The notes: generated by a model from the sequence alone, not told the origin. A DNA stretch of 64,000 nucleotides from Solea solea (GCF_958295425.1 NC_081143.1:21649322-21713321); one strand, 5' to 3'; positions 42,284 through 56,390 are shown, counted from the stretch's first letter. A program made the numbers and translations.

Positions 42284-44649
42284 TCACCTGCGTTTATGGA
42301 CGTGCAGCACGGTGTCACATATGGGGCAGGAATGCACCACATCTTTGCAAGAATCCACGCAGAAGGGAATGCAACAGCAAAGCCAGCACCTGCGTCAACG
42401 TCAGGAAAAATGCTTGATAATTTAGTGTGTATACCATGTGTGTGTGTGTACAGTATGTGTGTGTGTGTGTGTGTGGTTCCACTCACAGGAAAAGTCCAAG
42501 TATGCCACAGATCAGCCAAGTGAGCATACCACTCCTGTACTCGGTTTTAGTGAGAACCGAGGTTTGGCAGCGAGGACAGGTCATCTGTCCAGGACCCTCA
42601 GTTGGCATGTGCTGCACAACCAATACCGTTGGCACTGTGACAAGAAGCAACACAACTTGTTATTATTATTATTGTTGTTGTTGACAATTACAACTCACAC
42701 AGTCTCACAAACCCACCTTGCAAGAATATCTGAGTGGCAAACAGTGCTGTGTTTTTAATTATTAGAGACATCACTGAAAAACTTTGTTACTTAACCCTTC
42801 TGTTACCATCCTGTCGTCACAGACAGGATTTGGCATGCGTACATCTCATTACTGTAACTCCTAGATGTTTGTGTTATCTCGAAAATTCAAAAACTGGCGA
42901 TCTGTCCAGGGTGTAGTTGTTTCAGTAGTAGAAGTTTTAGAAGTTGTTTTACTGGTAGCTTAGTAGTTTTAGTGGTGGTAGTTATTTTAGTTTTAGTTTA
43001 CTAGTTTTGGTAATAGTTTATGTAGTAGTTGTTTTAATGGTAGTAGTTTTACTGGTACTTTTGTAGTTTCGGTAGTAGTTTTAGTAATAGTTTTACTGGT
43101 AGTTTAGTAGCTTTGGGAGTCAATAAAGCAGTTGGGCAGGTGCCGACACAGGGCTTCAGCATGATGATAGGAGGAAGTGTCTAAAAGGTGGAGCCAGTTT
43201 TTGATTGACAGCCTTTTCAGCCTCAGTCCTGTGCGGATTTTGTGATGAAGTCTGTAGACAAACAGCTGCTCGTTGTGTGTTATTTAGTCACTGATATAGA
43301 ACATTTTCATTTGTACATATACACTGTAAATAAAAACACTATCATAGCATTTCAGTTTTACATAGTAAAGCAGAAAGCAGAAAAATAGAGCTTTGCGCCC
43401 CTATTCTTGTCATTATGGTAGCCCCCAGGACTTCCACGGAACGACCTTTCAATCACAGACAAGATTCAAGATTCAAAATAAATCCAGGTGGCCTGATTGT
43501 CATGATGGTCACACAACTCTCTCTGTGTTTTTAAGAATAGCCATGTTTAGATCTTGTGTTGCTGTTACAATCCCACACTGCACGCTTAGTTTCATGTCAG
43601 GACAGACAGACGCAGAAGCCACAGTGACATTGTGCTAGTAAAGCAAGGTGATAGCTGTAAACTGGTTAGAGCTTGACTGAAAATATGAAGAGGAAACACA
43701 CGAAATGAAATGAAATGCTACTGCGGGACAGAACTTAGTAATTTGGCTGTGCCCCTGTGCTGCTGGTGTATACGCACAAAGGCTCCCTCAATCAGGTCAT
43801 TGCTTGACACAGCCCATTTTGAGATGAAGATGCTTTATGTTCATTAAGTTCCTAAAGAACAAGCAAGCAGAATAGCAACAACAAATATTACCAAATGTTA
43901 CACAGTGCAACTTTAATTTGGGAAAAAATTGGTGCCATATTATATTGTAAAAATCTGTCTGTCCCCCCACCATTAATACTTTTATTTATCTACTTTCATC
44001 TTAACCCTTTTTTCTTTTTCTTTTTTTTAACTTTTGTTGCTTGCTTTCATGTCTGGTGGTGTTTACAAGTCTCTTTATGTAAGTCTCTACTTTTCCTCTG
44101 TTATTATTGCACTCGTCTATAGGTCTTCATGTTCTTTGTTTTGTTTGTTTGTATACAAAATCAAAAATCAATAAATCATTGTCCAAAAAAATTGGATAAA
44201 TTCATGTACAACCCAATTTAAATAACATTTTCTTTATTTTGAATTAAAATCATTACTTGGCACTGCCGTTATAGCTGATGCTGTAGAGTGTCACTCACCG
44301 GGGTGTACGATCTGGGGTTGTTGCGGACTGTAAGTGTAAGCGGGCTGTTGAGCTGCATATGAGAAAAACACATTTTGCTTGAGAAAGCTCTAAAGGACAG
44401 AATCCAGTACATGATGCCCAACGGCCTCTGTAACACATGGACAAGAGATATGAACTGTATCTCCTTACAAGTGAAAAAAAAAAATCAAGTGATACAATGA
44501 AACAGATGGACGTTACCAGGCTGAGCAGGATATCCAGCGTAGGCTCCAGCGTTATAGGCTCCAGCATTGTAGTTTGCGGGGGGGCCTGGGTATGGCGGCA
44601 CTGGTGCGTTCATCATTGGCGCCGGAGGTTCCAGACCCTTATTATCCAT
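42284..44649 (-). CDS. litaf: LITAF-domain protein, 4 coding exons
   Basis: Small endosomal/lysosomal membrane-associated protein; family members act in endosomal sorting and in p53- or LPS-responsive signalling. Exons 44649-44517, 44352-44299, 42634-42487 and 42389-42284 give 146 residues, all phases consistent. The N-terminal third is Pro/Tyr/Ala-rich, with [10 protein letters not shown] repeats at 28-37. The LITAF domain fills the C-terminal half. The first zinc knuckle is CPRC (82-85) and the second is HSCPIC (131-136). Between them lies the membrane-embedded hydrophobic stretch (about 98-124) with the Cys-rich [10 protein letters not shown]. The protein ends HVHKRR. A strong acceptor at 44667-44668 puts a non-coding exon upstream. 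It resembles LITAF more than CDIP1 ([11 protein letters not shown] ahead of the first knuckle), but a lineage-specific paralogue is possible, so the symbol is tentative. Confidence 0.85.
42436..42475. repeat. (TG)n microsatellite
   Basis: Two TG tracts, just outside the donor of litaf-like exon 3, in the intron between exons 3 and 4. Confidence 0.85.
42910..43115. repeat. Degenerate GTAGTTTTA-type minisatellite
   Basis: About 200 bases of imperfect units of the kind GTAGTTTTA(C/G)TGGTA, directly visible, in intron 2 of the litaf-like gene. The units vary in length by a few bases. Confidence 0.7.
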
Positions 44650-47218
44650 GATGTCTATTTGATGGACTAAAGGGGAAAAATATCTGGTAAGGGCAGGATT
44701 AACCTCTCGACCTCTTCACTATACTCATACATGTGGGATGGACTTTTCTGGGTGGCAGAGAGGAAAGACACACCCATGGTTTGCAGTGGGAAAAAAATGG
44801 TGTGTTTTTTTCCGTCTTCTTTTGTGTTGTTGAGTCAAAGTTATGATTAATTTTATATCACATTTTTATTAGTGATATAAAGCAGCAATAATTGTGCAGA
44901 AGTCACAAAATAGACCGTTTTACTTTTTTTCGTTCATAAAAATGAGCCAAGTGAACTTTAAAACTGTGACGCATTTCCTTTTTTCAACATTCTGAGTACA
45001 TTTTGCTCAGGTGTGTTTATATTGTTGGTGAAAAGTATTATCTTTTTATTCAACAGATTGCCGAAATGGTTTTGCTGGAAAAAAGAATATAAGACACGCT
45101 ATGTTGCTATATTCTTATAGCCTCTAGCCTCTGTATATACTGTACGTTCAAACATAGTTATTGAAAAAAGCAGCCAAAATGCTGTGTGTTCTAAGGGTCA
45201 AAACCAGGACCCGTCTGCTATTTAACACCCTCACAGCACGTGTTTGAATCTCTCCAGGTCCACACTGGGTTTAGTAAACTATCTATTATTTTAAAATCTA
45301 TCTATTAGTTGAAAAAACATTTAAATCAGACAGAGTTGTGACTTTAGATTTTTAAATGATTACTTTGTTGCTCACTGTTACTACTTTTCTGCAGCTTATT
45401 TTAGACATACAATCTGGTGTTTTTTTTTTACTTTGTTTAATAAATGTTTCTATCATTACCACACATGTCTGCCCTGTATCTGTCATTGCCATTGTTCGTT
45501 TTATGCATTGTTTTGAATGGGTATTGCTGTAAAAGAGCAATTTTCCCCCAAATAAAGGGAAGAGATTAATCTACAAATACCCTCATGAGGTCCTCCAATT
45601 GCTATTAGTCAATGACAATAGAGAGAGTGAAGTGTTTAAAATGTGTTTCTCTTTCTTTCTCAAGCATGAACACTTGTATTTCATGTCACTATGTCAACAC
45701 TGATTCAGAGGTATGATTGTGAGCAAGCAGGTTTGGTGGCATTACATTTTAACATAATAAAGAAGTTGTTTACTAGTTTCACTTTAGTGTCACAGCTTAG
45801 CATCTCTGCTCTGATGTCACAAGTCCCATTGTCTGCATGTCTGTGAGGGGTCAGTGCACCGGAGACGATACAGAACATAACACGGCAAATACGGAAAACA
45901 CGAAATAAAGCACAGGGAAGAATTGCTGCAGTTCACTCCCAACGGTCAAAACTAACAACAAAGCGCACCATGTCATTTGTCATAAGATTTAAAGTCACAC
46001 TTTTTGCCAATTATACTGTAGTATGATTATAAACATACTTAAAAACAGTCGACATGTTGAGTCAGTATTTCTGTGTCTTTTTCTACGTGTGCTTTAATGA
46101 ATCTCATATCAGAAAATGTCCAAAGGAAAAGTTTTCTTGTGCGCGATACATTTTCTTGTCTTTGCTTGTGTTGTTTCTACTTGCAGAACATTTGCTTATG
46201 TTGCCTGTGTGTCGTACGACTGGCAAATGTGTCTCTTTTGTTTGCGGGCTTTTGTTCTTGAGGTGTTGCCATTTGCACGCGTTTTCTTAAGCCGCATTGC
46301 ACTCAACTCTCACACAAATCTGTGACTGTGAGTCGTAAAGCGCTGAGTCACGACATAAAGTCCATTACAGCATAACCTATAACGTATAAAAGATCAACAT
46401 TGCAATGAATTGCGTTTACCGAGAGTATACATGGGATCAGACAAAGAATGAGCGGAGGCTCTTGTTAAACCTGTTGTATGAGTTCCTTCACATAATTCAT
46501 GACCACTGTTTGCTTTCAGAGTTCCTGTCATGTCATTGGTGAATTGAATGAAACGTTATCAAATAGCCCCGGAACATGACACACACACACTCATAAATTC
46601 CAACAACAGGTGAGGTTCACTGTAGCTTCACCCTCGACACAAAGTACAAAACATACACGTGAATAATCTTTACTTTGCATTCAGCAAAGGTTATTTTTTT
46701 AACTTCTCTTTCATGGCATTCAGTAGTAAGTCTTCAAAAATAGCTCAACAGCCTTCTAGGCGTTTATAAAAAAAAATCATGTAGTTTCTATACAGAAGTT
46801 GTACCGTGACTTTGTTTTAAATGAACAAAGTAAAGGTTCTGGTACTCGCGTATTACATCTTTATCTCCACTGTTTCCATCGGTTACATTTCCTTGACAAA
46901 AGAGCACCAATCTGTTGCTGCTTACCTTGCGGAGGGGAGCAGGAGTCTTTCTGAGAGACTGATCCTGCTTCCTTTAAAGAGAAAGGTCATTGTGATGTGT
47001 CAGAGAGAAGGTGGAGCAACGCCATGGAAACACCTGTGCTCATACACACCCCTCTCTTATCACAGCACTTAATGGAAAGTTTCCCTGCAGAAGATATGAA
47101 ATAGATTAACATACAGTTTTTGCTTTGTCACTTAATCAGACAAAAGGTCAGGGTTCATTGTGGGATGTATGGAAATGCTGCAAATGTAAATAAATGTGCT
47201 TATTTGCAAGGGAGAATA
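44650..47218. other. Upstream region of the litaf-like gene
   Basis: A minus-strand donor in good context (CCGCAAG before GTAAGC, at 46923-46928) could end the first non-coding exon of the litaf-like gene. It would splice to the acceptor at 44667-44668. Otherwise AT-rich, with no coding region seen. Confidence 0.4.
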
Positions 47219-47625
47219 CGCTCACCAGCCGCTTTGGTAGAACTACATGGATGCAAATCACAACGCAGCAACTCAATGGACGTAGACAAGTAGGCTCAGA
47301 ACTTTAAGTGACTTTGAATGTGGCATGATTTTTGATTTGAGCTTTTCAGAAACTGCTGATCTCCAGGGGTTTTCATTCAAGCATGTCTACGGTTTTTACA
47401 GAGAATGTTCTGAAAACGAGTCAAAATATACCAGAGGTCAGAGGAGAATGACCACTGCTACCAAGACAACAGGGACTCACTTAACCACCCATCACAACCA
47501 AGGTATGCAGGAGACTATACCTGACTCTCCATGTCGAAGGCTTGAAGCAGATGACTACAGCCGCAGGAAGACCACACCAGTCACTCTATTGAATGTCCTG
47601 TGTACCTAATAAAGTGGCTGGTAAT
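47219..47625. mobile_element. Internally deleted Tc1-like element
   Basis: The right end has TGTACCTAATAAAGTGGCTG, a terminal repeat I know from a teleost Tc1-like family. The left end, CTCACCAGCCGCTTTGGTAG, is its degenerate complement. Only about 400 bases remain between them, with no intact transposase. A second, more decayed end of the same family is at 54169-54195. Confidence 0.75.
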
Positions 47626-48040
47626 TAGAGCAGAAACAATTAGTCGATTAATCGATTATTAATCGATTACTAAATGAATCGTCAACTATTTTGATAATTG
47701 ATGAATCAGTTTGAATGTTTTTTTCATGATTAAAACAAGATTTCTGATTGTTTTAGCTTCTTAAGTGTGAATATTCTCTTCATTTCCTTTCTTTTCATCT
47801 TCTCTTTTTTACATGTAATGCTGCGTAGTGTCCACTGGGTGGAAGCAGTGAACCAGGAATGCTGACAAGGAGCTACTGTAAGTGAACCAAAAATAGTATA
47901 AGTTCACAATTCCTGCTGCAGTATCACATATTTAGTTGTTTACTTATTTGTTATATAGTTGTTGTTTTTTATTATTACAGTACGGATAAAATGACATATT
48001 ATATGTTATACAGTAAGAGACTGTAGGGAGAATTACATAT

Positions 48041-48218
48041 TTAAAAGGTACAGTGTGTGGGATTTAGCTGGATCTATCTATGGCAGCTTTCATTTACCAT
48101 TTAAACTCAAAAGGTGTTTTACATGTTGGCTTCCATAGAGAAGACCCGCTCCTGATGTAAATAAACATTTACTTTAATGGAAATGGTTTCAACTCAATCT
48201 TACACACTGGTCCTTTAA
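48041..48218. mobile_element. TTAA-flanked inverted-repeat element, copy 2
   Basis: The left end reads TTAAAAGGTACAGTGTGTGG. The right end, reverse-complemented, reads TTAAAGGACCAGTGTGTAAG. Length is 178 bases. It belongs with the element at 31529-31780 by its ends, with a different, shorter body. Confidence 0.7.
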
Positions 48219-49599
48219 AGTTAGCCTGCAGGCTTTCACTTCTTCCTTTCTGTTTTTACAAAAACTGAGTCGCAATCGTTGAGCATTGATGCAGGATCCA
48301 CTTCACACGGTGAAGTAGATGCAACTCTCCTCTGTCAGTATCTGTATCCCATCATTCTGACGTAGAGACGATGGCTCAGATGTGTACTATCAGAAAATCT
48401 GGTTTCGGAAACAAAGGGGATTCATTTCAGTGTGACTGGAGTCACCACTCAAAGATTAGTTTATACATTCAACCAACATTTCTAAAGACATTGCTGGAAC
48501 TGTTTGTCACAGAGCGATTTCATTTGGATTCAGCTTTTACAAGGTCAGTAAACATTGAAGGCCTCGTTACATCACGACGTGACAAAGAAACTGACCTAAA
48601 TATAACAAATGTTAACAATTCACAGTGAAAGGGACGCATTTATGAGGACGTCATTACACTTTTGCAGGTTTATATAAGGGACATAAAGCAAACGCTTATC
48701 CCAAAACATCAACAACAAGTAGACATCAAAGTGAGCTACATGTTTGACTTACTAAAAGAATACTAGTTGGCACTAGCACTAACTAAACAAAATTAATGCA
48801 GGAAAGAAGCAATGTCGAATAAAGAAGGAGTAAACATCTACACCCATCATCCATATTTACAACATGTCAAATTCTCTATTATTCGTATTTAAGCTCAAAC
48901 CTTAAAACTTGATAGTGCGCCATGTAAGATATGTGATCTGAGATTTCATCAGAGACTATAAGGACACGCTGATAACAATGTTGCCGCCAGTTTATTCACA
49001 ACTCAAAATTCCATTTGTGGGCACAAAACCCAGCCCGCAGCACTTTGACCAGCGGTTACTTGAACACAGGGAGCTGCTGCTATGCATCAAAAAAAAAAAA
49101 TGCACATGACCAAACTTGAAAAGCCTCCTGACCCTCCACAAGCTATTCTTGGCCAAAACAAAAACACGGAGGGCTGAAAGCAAAGAGAAAGAGAGATATG
49201 CCACTGTGGTGCTACACCAATGCTGCCTCCCCCTGTCAAGATCACAGTCAAACACTCTCAACATTTTTAAACTCAGCGTGTTGCTTTGGCCAACACTCTG
49301 AAGTCCACTGTATTTCCATTTGTTTAATTATGATGAGATTGTTCCTGACTGATTGTCTTTTCTTTGTTTTTGAAGCCCATCATTGTGGCCTTGTTATCTC
49401 CTCTCATCAGGTGTTAATTCTGCTGCTCGGTGGAGACACACTTTCACTTCCAATCGCAGCCTGTGGCTGACAAGCGAGAAAATTAACCAAATAGGGCCGA
49501 TGTTTGCAAAAAAAACAACAAAACAAGACAGACTTTGTGCCAATTATGTATGTGCATGTGTATGTGAATGAGCACAGTCTAACACCAGGTATGAGTGCA

Positions 49600-49775
49600 G
49601 AAAATGTGGGTTTCCGCCGGGTTCTCCGGTTTCCTCCCACCAAAAACATGCAATATGGGGATTGGGTCAATTGTGGGAAGCATTTAGGAGGGTTAGGAGT
49701 TTATAATCATTCATTCATTCTTCTTCTACCGCTTTATCGGCCTGTCACTCCGCCTGATCGTTTATCTAAGGGGCT
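49600..49775 (+). repeat. SINE body fragment
   Basis: GTGGGTTTCCGCCGGGTTCT, CCGGTTTCCTCCCACC and AAAAACATGCAATATGGGGA match the body of the SINE at 17386-17600. The tail TTCTTCTACCGCTTTATCGG is another common fish repeat end. Confidence 0.65.
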
Positions 49776-50638
49776 GGAGAAAGAGCTGTTCTCTCACACA
49801 CAAGAGCCTGCGAATTTCCATGACTTTATTTACTAACTTATTTCTTCTCTCATTTTTGAACAGTTTAGAGAAGACCTGCACGTCTGACAGCTATTAACTG
49901 ACCTGGACTCTTTCCAGCCTTTGTTCTTCCTGGCCTGTTTCCGTGCTTAGTTTTGTTTAATCTGTGTGTATTTCATTCTCTCTGCAGAAATTGCACTACT
50001 GTGAATGTTTACCCCGGCTCTAGTCCTCTTTATACGCTGCTGGTTACAAAGTGAGCCTAAATAATTATTGTGTGTGACGCTGTAACAGAGCTTCAAAGGT
50101 TTCCCCTCAAATTCTCTGAGAGCTGGGGATTTATTCATCATTGTGGCGGAAATCCATTGTAGGAGGAGACATAGTTGACATTGTATTATTAAAAATATTC
50201 GTCTCTGGCTTGAAATCAATTTTTAGGTGAGGTTTTTTTTCTCATAAAATAACAATTTGGATACTTTGTATTTTAATGAAGGTTGCAGCTTTTTCTCCTT
50301 TCATCCCTGCAGAGCACGACTCGTGCAAATATATTTTCTTTTTCAAGTTTCAATGAGATAAACTCTAAGTTTTAATTAATCCCAGCGACACAGATTATAT
50401 GTGTGGCTGTCAAATGCATAATGCTCTCTTTTTTTTGTATCAACTGTTGCCACTCGCATGTGACGGGAGTATCAGTATCAGGAAGAAAACCTCGTACATT
50501 AAGTTGACATCCTCCTCTTCTGTTGGGGAGACAGCAACAAGATGCACCAAGAGCTGAAAATGACTTTGGTAGAAGCTGAAGTCCCTTTTTATAATATTAC
50601 TTAAGTAAAAGTCTATGATATTTACTGTACTACATCCT

Positions 50639-50815
50639 CAGTAGTAGGGTGAGATGTCTTTCAACTGGAAGGCTGTGGGTTCAATTCCTGGCTCTGCTAG
50701 TCAAGTATGTGTCTTTGAGCAAGACACTTAACCCCATGTTGAAGTGTGTGAATGACAAAACTGTAGTCTAAAGCAGCTCCTCAAGACTAGAAAAGTGCTA
50801 TATAAATACAGTCCA
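50639..50815 (+). repeat. tRNA-derived SINE
   Basis: The tRNA-like head has TGTCTTTCAACTGGAAGGCT and the box-B-like GGTTCAATTCC. It continues into a body with GAGCAAGACACTTAACCCCA and AAAAGTGCTATATAAATACA. A head fragment of the same family lies at 33712-33785 on the minus strand. Confidence 0.75.
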
Positions 50816-53800
50816 TTACAAACTCTTCAGATTCTGATTTTATTTGGTAGTAAAGAGTAACAAAGATAGTTAGGGGAAGGATGTAGAGGAAATGTAAGTG
50901 GAGTAAAAGTGAAAGTTTCTAGAAATATAAATAACAAAGGAAAGTAAGAAAATGTTGTACTTAACTACAGTAGGCAGGTGGTTAGGTGGCTGTAATCTAG
51001 CAGTGTGGATGTGACAGGGCTGAGTTTAGGAAGGCTGGTGGAGTTTGCTCCGCTCCGTCTCCGGCACACCTGAAACAATGAGAACACAGAGGGGAAAACT
51101 AATGAGGCACACTGGAGAAAAGGAAACTGTTCACCATTAAAGGGAGCAGAGGCAGATGTGACATAACGATCCTCTTAGGTCTCTTTCCCAATCCCTTTGC
51201 CCTTCCTGCTATAGGTAAATCTCTTGTCTCTGTCTGTTCCTGCTGCTGGGGGGGGCGGGCACGACTGGCCCATTTTTCTGCTCCTGCGACATACCGATTC
51301 ACCTGCTGCTCATTCCACTGACTGACACCCTTCACCACATGCTATTAATAAGTAGTGGTTTATTTTCCAGGCTGAACAAGCTTCAAGTTTTGCTTTTCTT
51401 TGCCTCCTGCCAGCCTCACCGCTCACCTAACCTAACCTGCTTTTACCCCCCGCTTCAGATCATGTGCCTTGCCCTCCTCGTTCTGTTTGTCATGTCCAGC
51501 CAATTTCTTCATCAGCCCAACGACTAATGTTTTGCAACATCACATCAAAAATTTAAACTGATTTAAAACAGAGGAAAAATAACAACACCATAGTTCTGTG
51601 TCTGAATTCTGAGAGGAGCAGAGGGAAAATTGTTTACATTACAATAATTCTTAAGCATTCCACCTCAGGTACCGTATTTATATAAACAAACAAATCAGGT
51701 AACTATAATAAAAGAAAGGAAAAGTATATGACATGGGTTTACACATTTATTGTGATTCGGAGCCAAATGCACCCCGAGCTCAAAGGGCTTTCATTCAAGA
51801 CACAATCAGCAGTGAATACAGACATGACGCAGTGTGACAACAAGCGGCACTGTGAGGTTGGCAGATAATGAGGATCTATTTCAGTCAGACACAAGAAAGG
51901 AGACTATTTTAAACCACCTTTTGCAGCTTATGGAATTCTGGATAGATAGAGTGTGACGGGTAAAGTGTGAATCACTGTGGTAGAAATGGCAGAACAACAG
52001 CTTTTCATAGAGAAAAGTGGTAGTAGTTTTAGATCACGACCACAGGCGCTGCTTCAGTGGACGGCTGTTTGATGAACGTGACACGGATGTTGAGTTGAGA
52101 TGGTGTTTTAGAGGATAGAACCTGCAGTGCACAGACGAGGCAGAGCCAACAGGCAAGATTTGTCCAATCCTCATCAATCTTGGCAGCTAATATGATCAGG
52201 GCTTGGCTAGTTTATGATATTTTTACCTCAAACCTAAACCTGTGTATGTGTGTGATACTTGTCCTGTCTTGTTTGAATTCATGGAATTCCCAGTTTTTTG
52301 TCGAACCCAGGAAACAATAGCTGCAGGAGTGTCTTTAAAGATAATTTAATTGATTGCTTTTAAGGGGAGCACGCTGTTTAGCATCCTTAAACTTGAAACC
52401 TGTTATTTGCTACTTACAGATTGAATGTATGCTGATTGCTTCTTCCGTCGCCACTCTCAGCTAATTACATATGTACTTTTACAGCATTAGTATTCATCGC
52501 TTCACCACACCGTATGTGCCAAATTTAAATACTTTATCTTAATCAGGTCTTCCGTCCCTCGTCTTACTTTCAAGTAATACTTGAAATTGTTTTCTCACTC
52601 AACAACATAAAATATAAAACATGTCTTTTTACATATTATCAGTGATATTTTTGCAGCTACTTAATCATTACCTTTCTATACTTATAAGGCTTTGTATTGT
52701 TCCTGGGGTGAACATGAATGGAAGTGCTCGTGCTCGTACCAATAAGGCTTGTTGCCGGATGTGGAGAAGGAGTCAAAGAGACGCGGTGAGGAGATGAGAA
52801 AGGACCAGCAGAGCGTGTTAAGAGAAAACCTGGTGCTGTGAAGCTGTGCTAAATGCAGACCACCAGCAGCGTGGCCTTTTAATATTTCAGCATCCCTGCT
52901 CTTCACTTTGTTCCCTGGCAAACCTCACCGTCTGGCTCAAAAGTCTCAGAATTTCCCCGGGGTGTCGCAGCCCGAACATATATGCACACATACTGTAGCT
53001 ACAAACACAAACAGGATTTCTGTTTCTCCTCCTCCAGACACCACAGACTGCTTTAGTCACGATGCATGAGAGTGCAAAACTCAACAGAGCTTATTGGAGA
53101 TCAAAATTCATCATTTCAAAGCCCATAACTTAATCTGCCTCTTTGCATTTTTGTTTCCTCTGCATTGTAGCGCCTGCCTTTTGTTTACTTTTTTTGACAG
53201 AAGTGTGCTTCATAGTTCATATGTTGCCACTCTGAAATAGAGGGCTACACTCAAGTCTAGCAAGTCTTGAAAGATGGAACGCCAGATGGAGGAGGAAAAG
53301 TTAGACGCTTACGAGTGCAATAAAAACAGCTTTGTCGCATAAAAGAGGGCATTTAGGACGTGATTGAAATGTTTACATCTGCATTTCACTGTGCTGCAAA
53401 AACAGCAGATACAGTGGCCAAGAGGGAGTATGTTTGGGCTGATGAGGGAACCACAACATTCCTTGAAATAGTGCAGGAAGCGACTATTACTTGCTTCATT
53501 GATTGTTTCCCCCCCCCCCATCAATCCACAGAACCAATAATTACATACTAGACCACTGATGACGATGACACAGGTCCTGATTGCAGCTGGGAAATTTGAA
53601 AATGACACTGATTGGCTCCACAGGACTGTGCTATTACAGGTCAGAAAGAAACTGTTTGGCTTAGTGATTGTGTGAAGGAGATTATATCACCGCCGCACAG
53701 AGTGAACCCTCACTTTTGCATGATTATTCTCCACTGTGTGAAGAGATGGATGCAGCACAAAAAAAGCAATAAGTATTACATAAACTGATCCCTGTGGGTT

Positions 53801-53879
53801 GGCAAATGGCAAAATTGCTCTGACGAGGAATGTGGGAAGAGGCACAATCGAACAAATAAAAGTGACTCAACTGAAAATA

Positions 53880-54195
53880 TTATAAGAGGACAGGACACTG
53901 AATAAAGAGGTGACCCGTCTGCTCCGAGGTTCATCGTCTGTTCTGAGATGGTCTTTTGCAAACCTTGGTTGCAATTTGAGTTTCTGGATATTTTCTCTTT
54001 TGCGGATCGTTCTCTATAAACTGAGAACCTCTCCTCACCATGCTGGTGTTCAGTTTTGAACTTCAAACATGGCCTTTCATGACCTAAATGACTAAATATA
54101 CGCAGTTGGTGCCCTATGATTGGCTATGATTAGGTATTTGCAATTAACAAACACCAGCTGGGCAGCTGTACCTAATAAAATGGTTGGCGAGTGTA
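53880..54195. mobile_element. Tc1-like element remnant, one end
   Basis: It ends in TACCTAATAAAATGGTTGGC followed by GAGTGTA, the terminal repeat family of the element at 47219-47625. The body just inside (GATTGGCTATGATTAGGTAT) resembles the reverse half of the same family. No transposase reading frame survives. The left limit is a guess. Confidence 0.6.
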
Positions 54196-54624
54196 AATGA
54201 ATTTTCTTCAGTAGCTGTAGCTGTGGGCAACTGGACTTGTTGAATGATATCATTCTGAATTTCACAGACCCAAGGGTCCCCCAATTGGGAAACCCTGACG
54301 GAAACAATTCGTGAAGAAGGATCCCCAAAAAAGTGAATCCTGAGAGAATATATTGACGTTGGGCATCAAATTAAACCGCATAATCTGGGCTTCAAGGCTG
54401 TATAAACATATTTTAAATGTGACAAACACAGCTCAAATAACCACCCAATGAATTACTTTGTACGGAACCACAGCATCAACCCACTCGGCGCATTTCGCCG
54501 CATTGCTGGATCTAACGCTCCGACACTTTGTCCAAACACTCCATACTCCATACGAGTTCAAAGCCAAAATATAAAGTAACACAGAAATGAAATCGGTTCG
54601 CTGAACCACAACTGTAAAATAGCT

Positions 54625-54830
54625 CTTACCTTTGGCGTTTATCCGTGAAAATTTTTTTCTTTCTGATTAGACGGACTTCCTGTGTTACATTAAAAACATT
54701 CCGGGTGTCTCTAGCTGAGGGGAAGCATTACCCTATATTAAGGCAGCAGCCAGGCGTGTCACATCCATGCATTCTGCTGCTTCTCATTGGCTAACACAAC
54801 AAAACAAACAACAGCGTCCTTCTATTGGCT
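54625..54830 (-). promoter_or_regulatory. Possible minus-strand promoter and first exon
   Basis: A good minus-strand donor (CGCCAAAG before GTAAGAG, about 54626-54632) is preceded by an ETS-like CAGGAAGT. Upstream of that are two ATTGG/CCAAT motifs (about 54786 and 54824) within 40 bases of each other. This is how a housekeeping first exon can look, but I found no matching second exon. Confidence 0.3.
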
Positions 54831-56390
54831 AATAATTATGAATTATTTTCATTTTTTGTGTGTGCCATTTCCATTTACTCTTTACCAGTAACACATGCAC
54901 TGATGTTTACACATCTTAACAACTCTCACAAGCGCTCCCTTTACTATGACACCCAAAGTATTCAAATAGACCTTGTGGTTGCAGAGATATACTCATTTTA
55001 TTATGAGTGTGCAATTTTCGAGCAGAGACCTACAAAAAGAGGCTTAGGGCTTAAAGATCAAGGTCATTGAATGGGATGAGAATTTGAGCCAAACGCTGAA
55101 GTATTTGTGCTTTCTCTTCATCAACCTCTCTGTTGACATGTAACATAATGATTGTGGCTTGTGTGATTGTAATTGGGCTATGCTGATTTTAAAGGGGGGC
55201 TAAACCAGCGCTCTCTAATGACATAACTGGCCATAACTTGTGAGGACAATTGAAATATTGACAGCTACACTCAGCGCACTTTTTTTCAAAGTCTCTATTT
55301 GTCAGGATATCACCCCTTCTCTTCATAGAGCTTTAAAGTTTCAATTTGCAATTAATTTTCCATATTCTTTAATGTACATTTCCTGTTCTCTGGCTCTCAG
55401 TTCTATCCTGCACTCTTTTCCCTCTGCTCCTCTCGGATAAAAGGGCATCATTGAGTTTTCCTCCACGAGGCAAACAGTCAGTCACCCACTGAGTCTGTAG
55501 ACAGATATACTGAGTGACAGTCAAACCCCTGGTGATTAACGTCACATCTTATTGCAGCGAGAGCGCTCTCTGCGCGGGAGCACATACCAAGCTCAGATGG
55601 TCACTTGACTGACACGTCTTTAATGTCAATCATCATCTCGGGGAGAAGAAATAAAGATCATCAGTTGCGCTGATCACGATGTAAATATATGAACATGTGA
55701 TTACGGATGCTTTTTTTTAATGCAGATGACATAAGAAAAGAAAACGGGCAAAAAGAACAAAAGAAATCACAATCTTTTCTGAAGTGTGAATGGCGTCAGG
55801 GATAATAAGCAGAAGAAGGTTATTATTAGACACATATTCCAGGAAGACACACAAAAGATCTTCACCCACACGGATTCATTTATGCTAAAATGTGCCATAT
55901 TTCTTCATCATCCTGATTCTCGGTTGGAACATCAGTGGGTCGACGTTGCCGTCGTCGCCTCGGCCAACATCTACATGCATGAATGCGTCCACACGCTGCC
56001 GTGTTGCTAATTATATATTTGCATTAAATTGTAGTTGAAATGAAGATGTTATATTCAGCCGCAGCATGTTTTAACCCTTTAACCAGGGCTGCCGACTTAT
56101 ATATTTATTTATAATAATATTTTATGCATCCCACACTTATAACGCATTATAATCTACTTATAACACTATAATTCATTAATGCTTTATACAATATGCTGTA
56201 TGTATGATTAATGCTTAATACTCGTAATGCTTTATTCAATAATAAAATAATAAAACTGTAACTAATGTAGGTCTGATGGATTCAATCCTTCGTCCATCCA
56301 GACACAAGTCCGCTTCCTTAACCACCAGGCCACCAGGCCACCACTATTGTGAGTGGGTGTGAAACGTGTAATTTGTGTGAGAGTGGGCTG

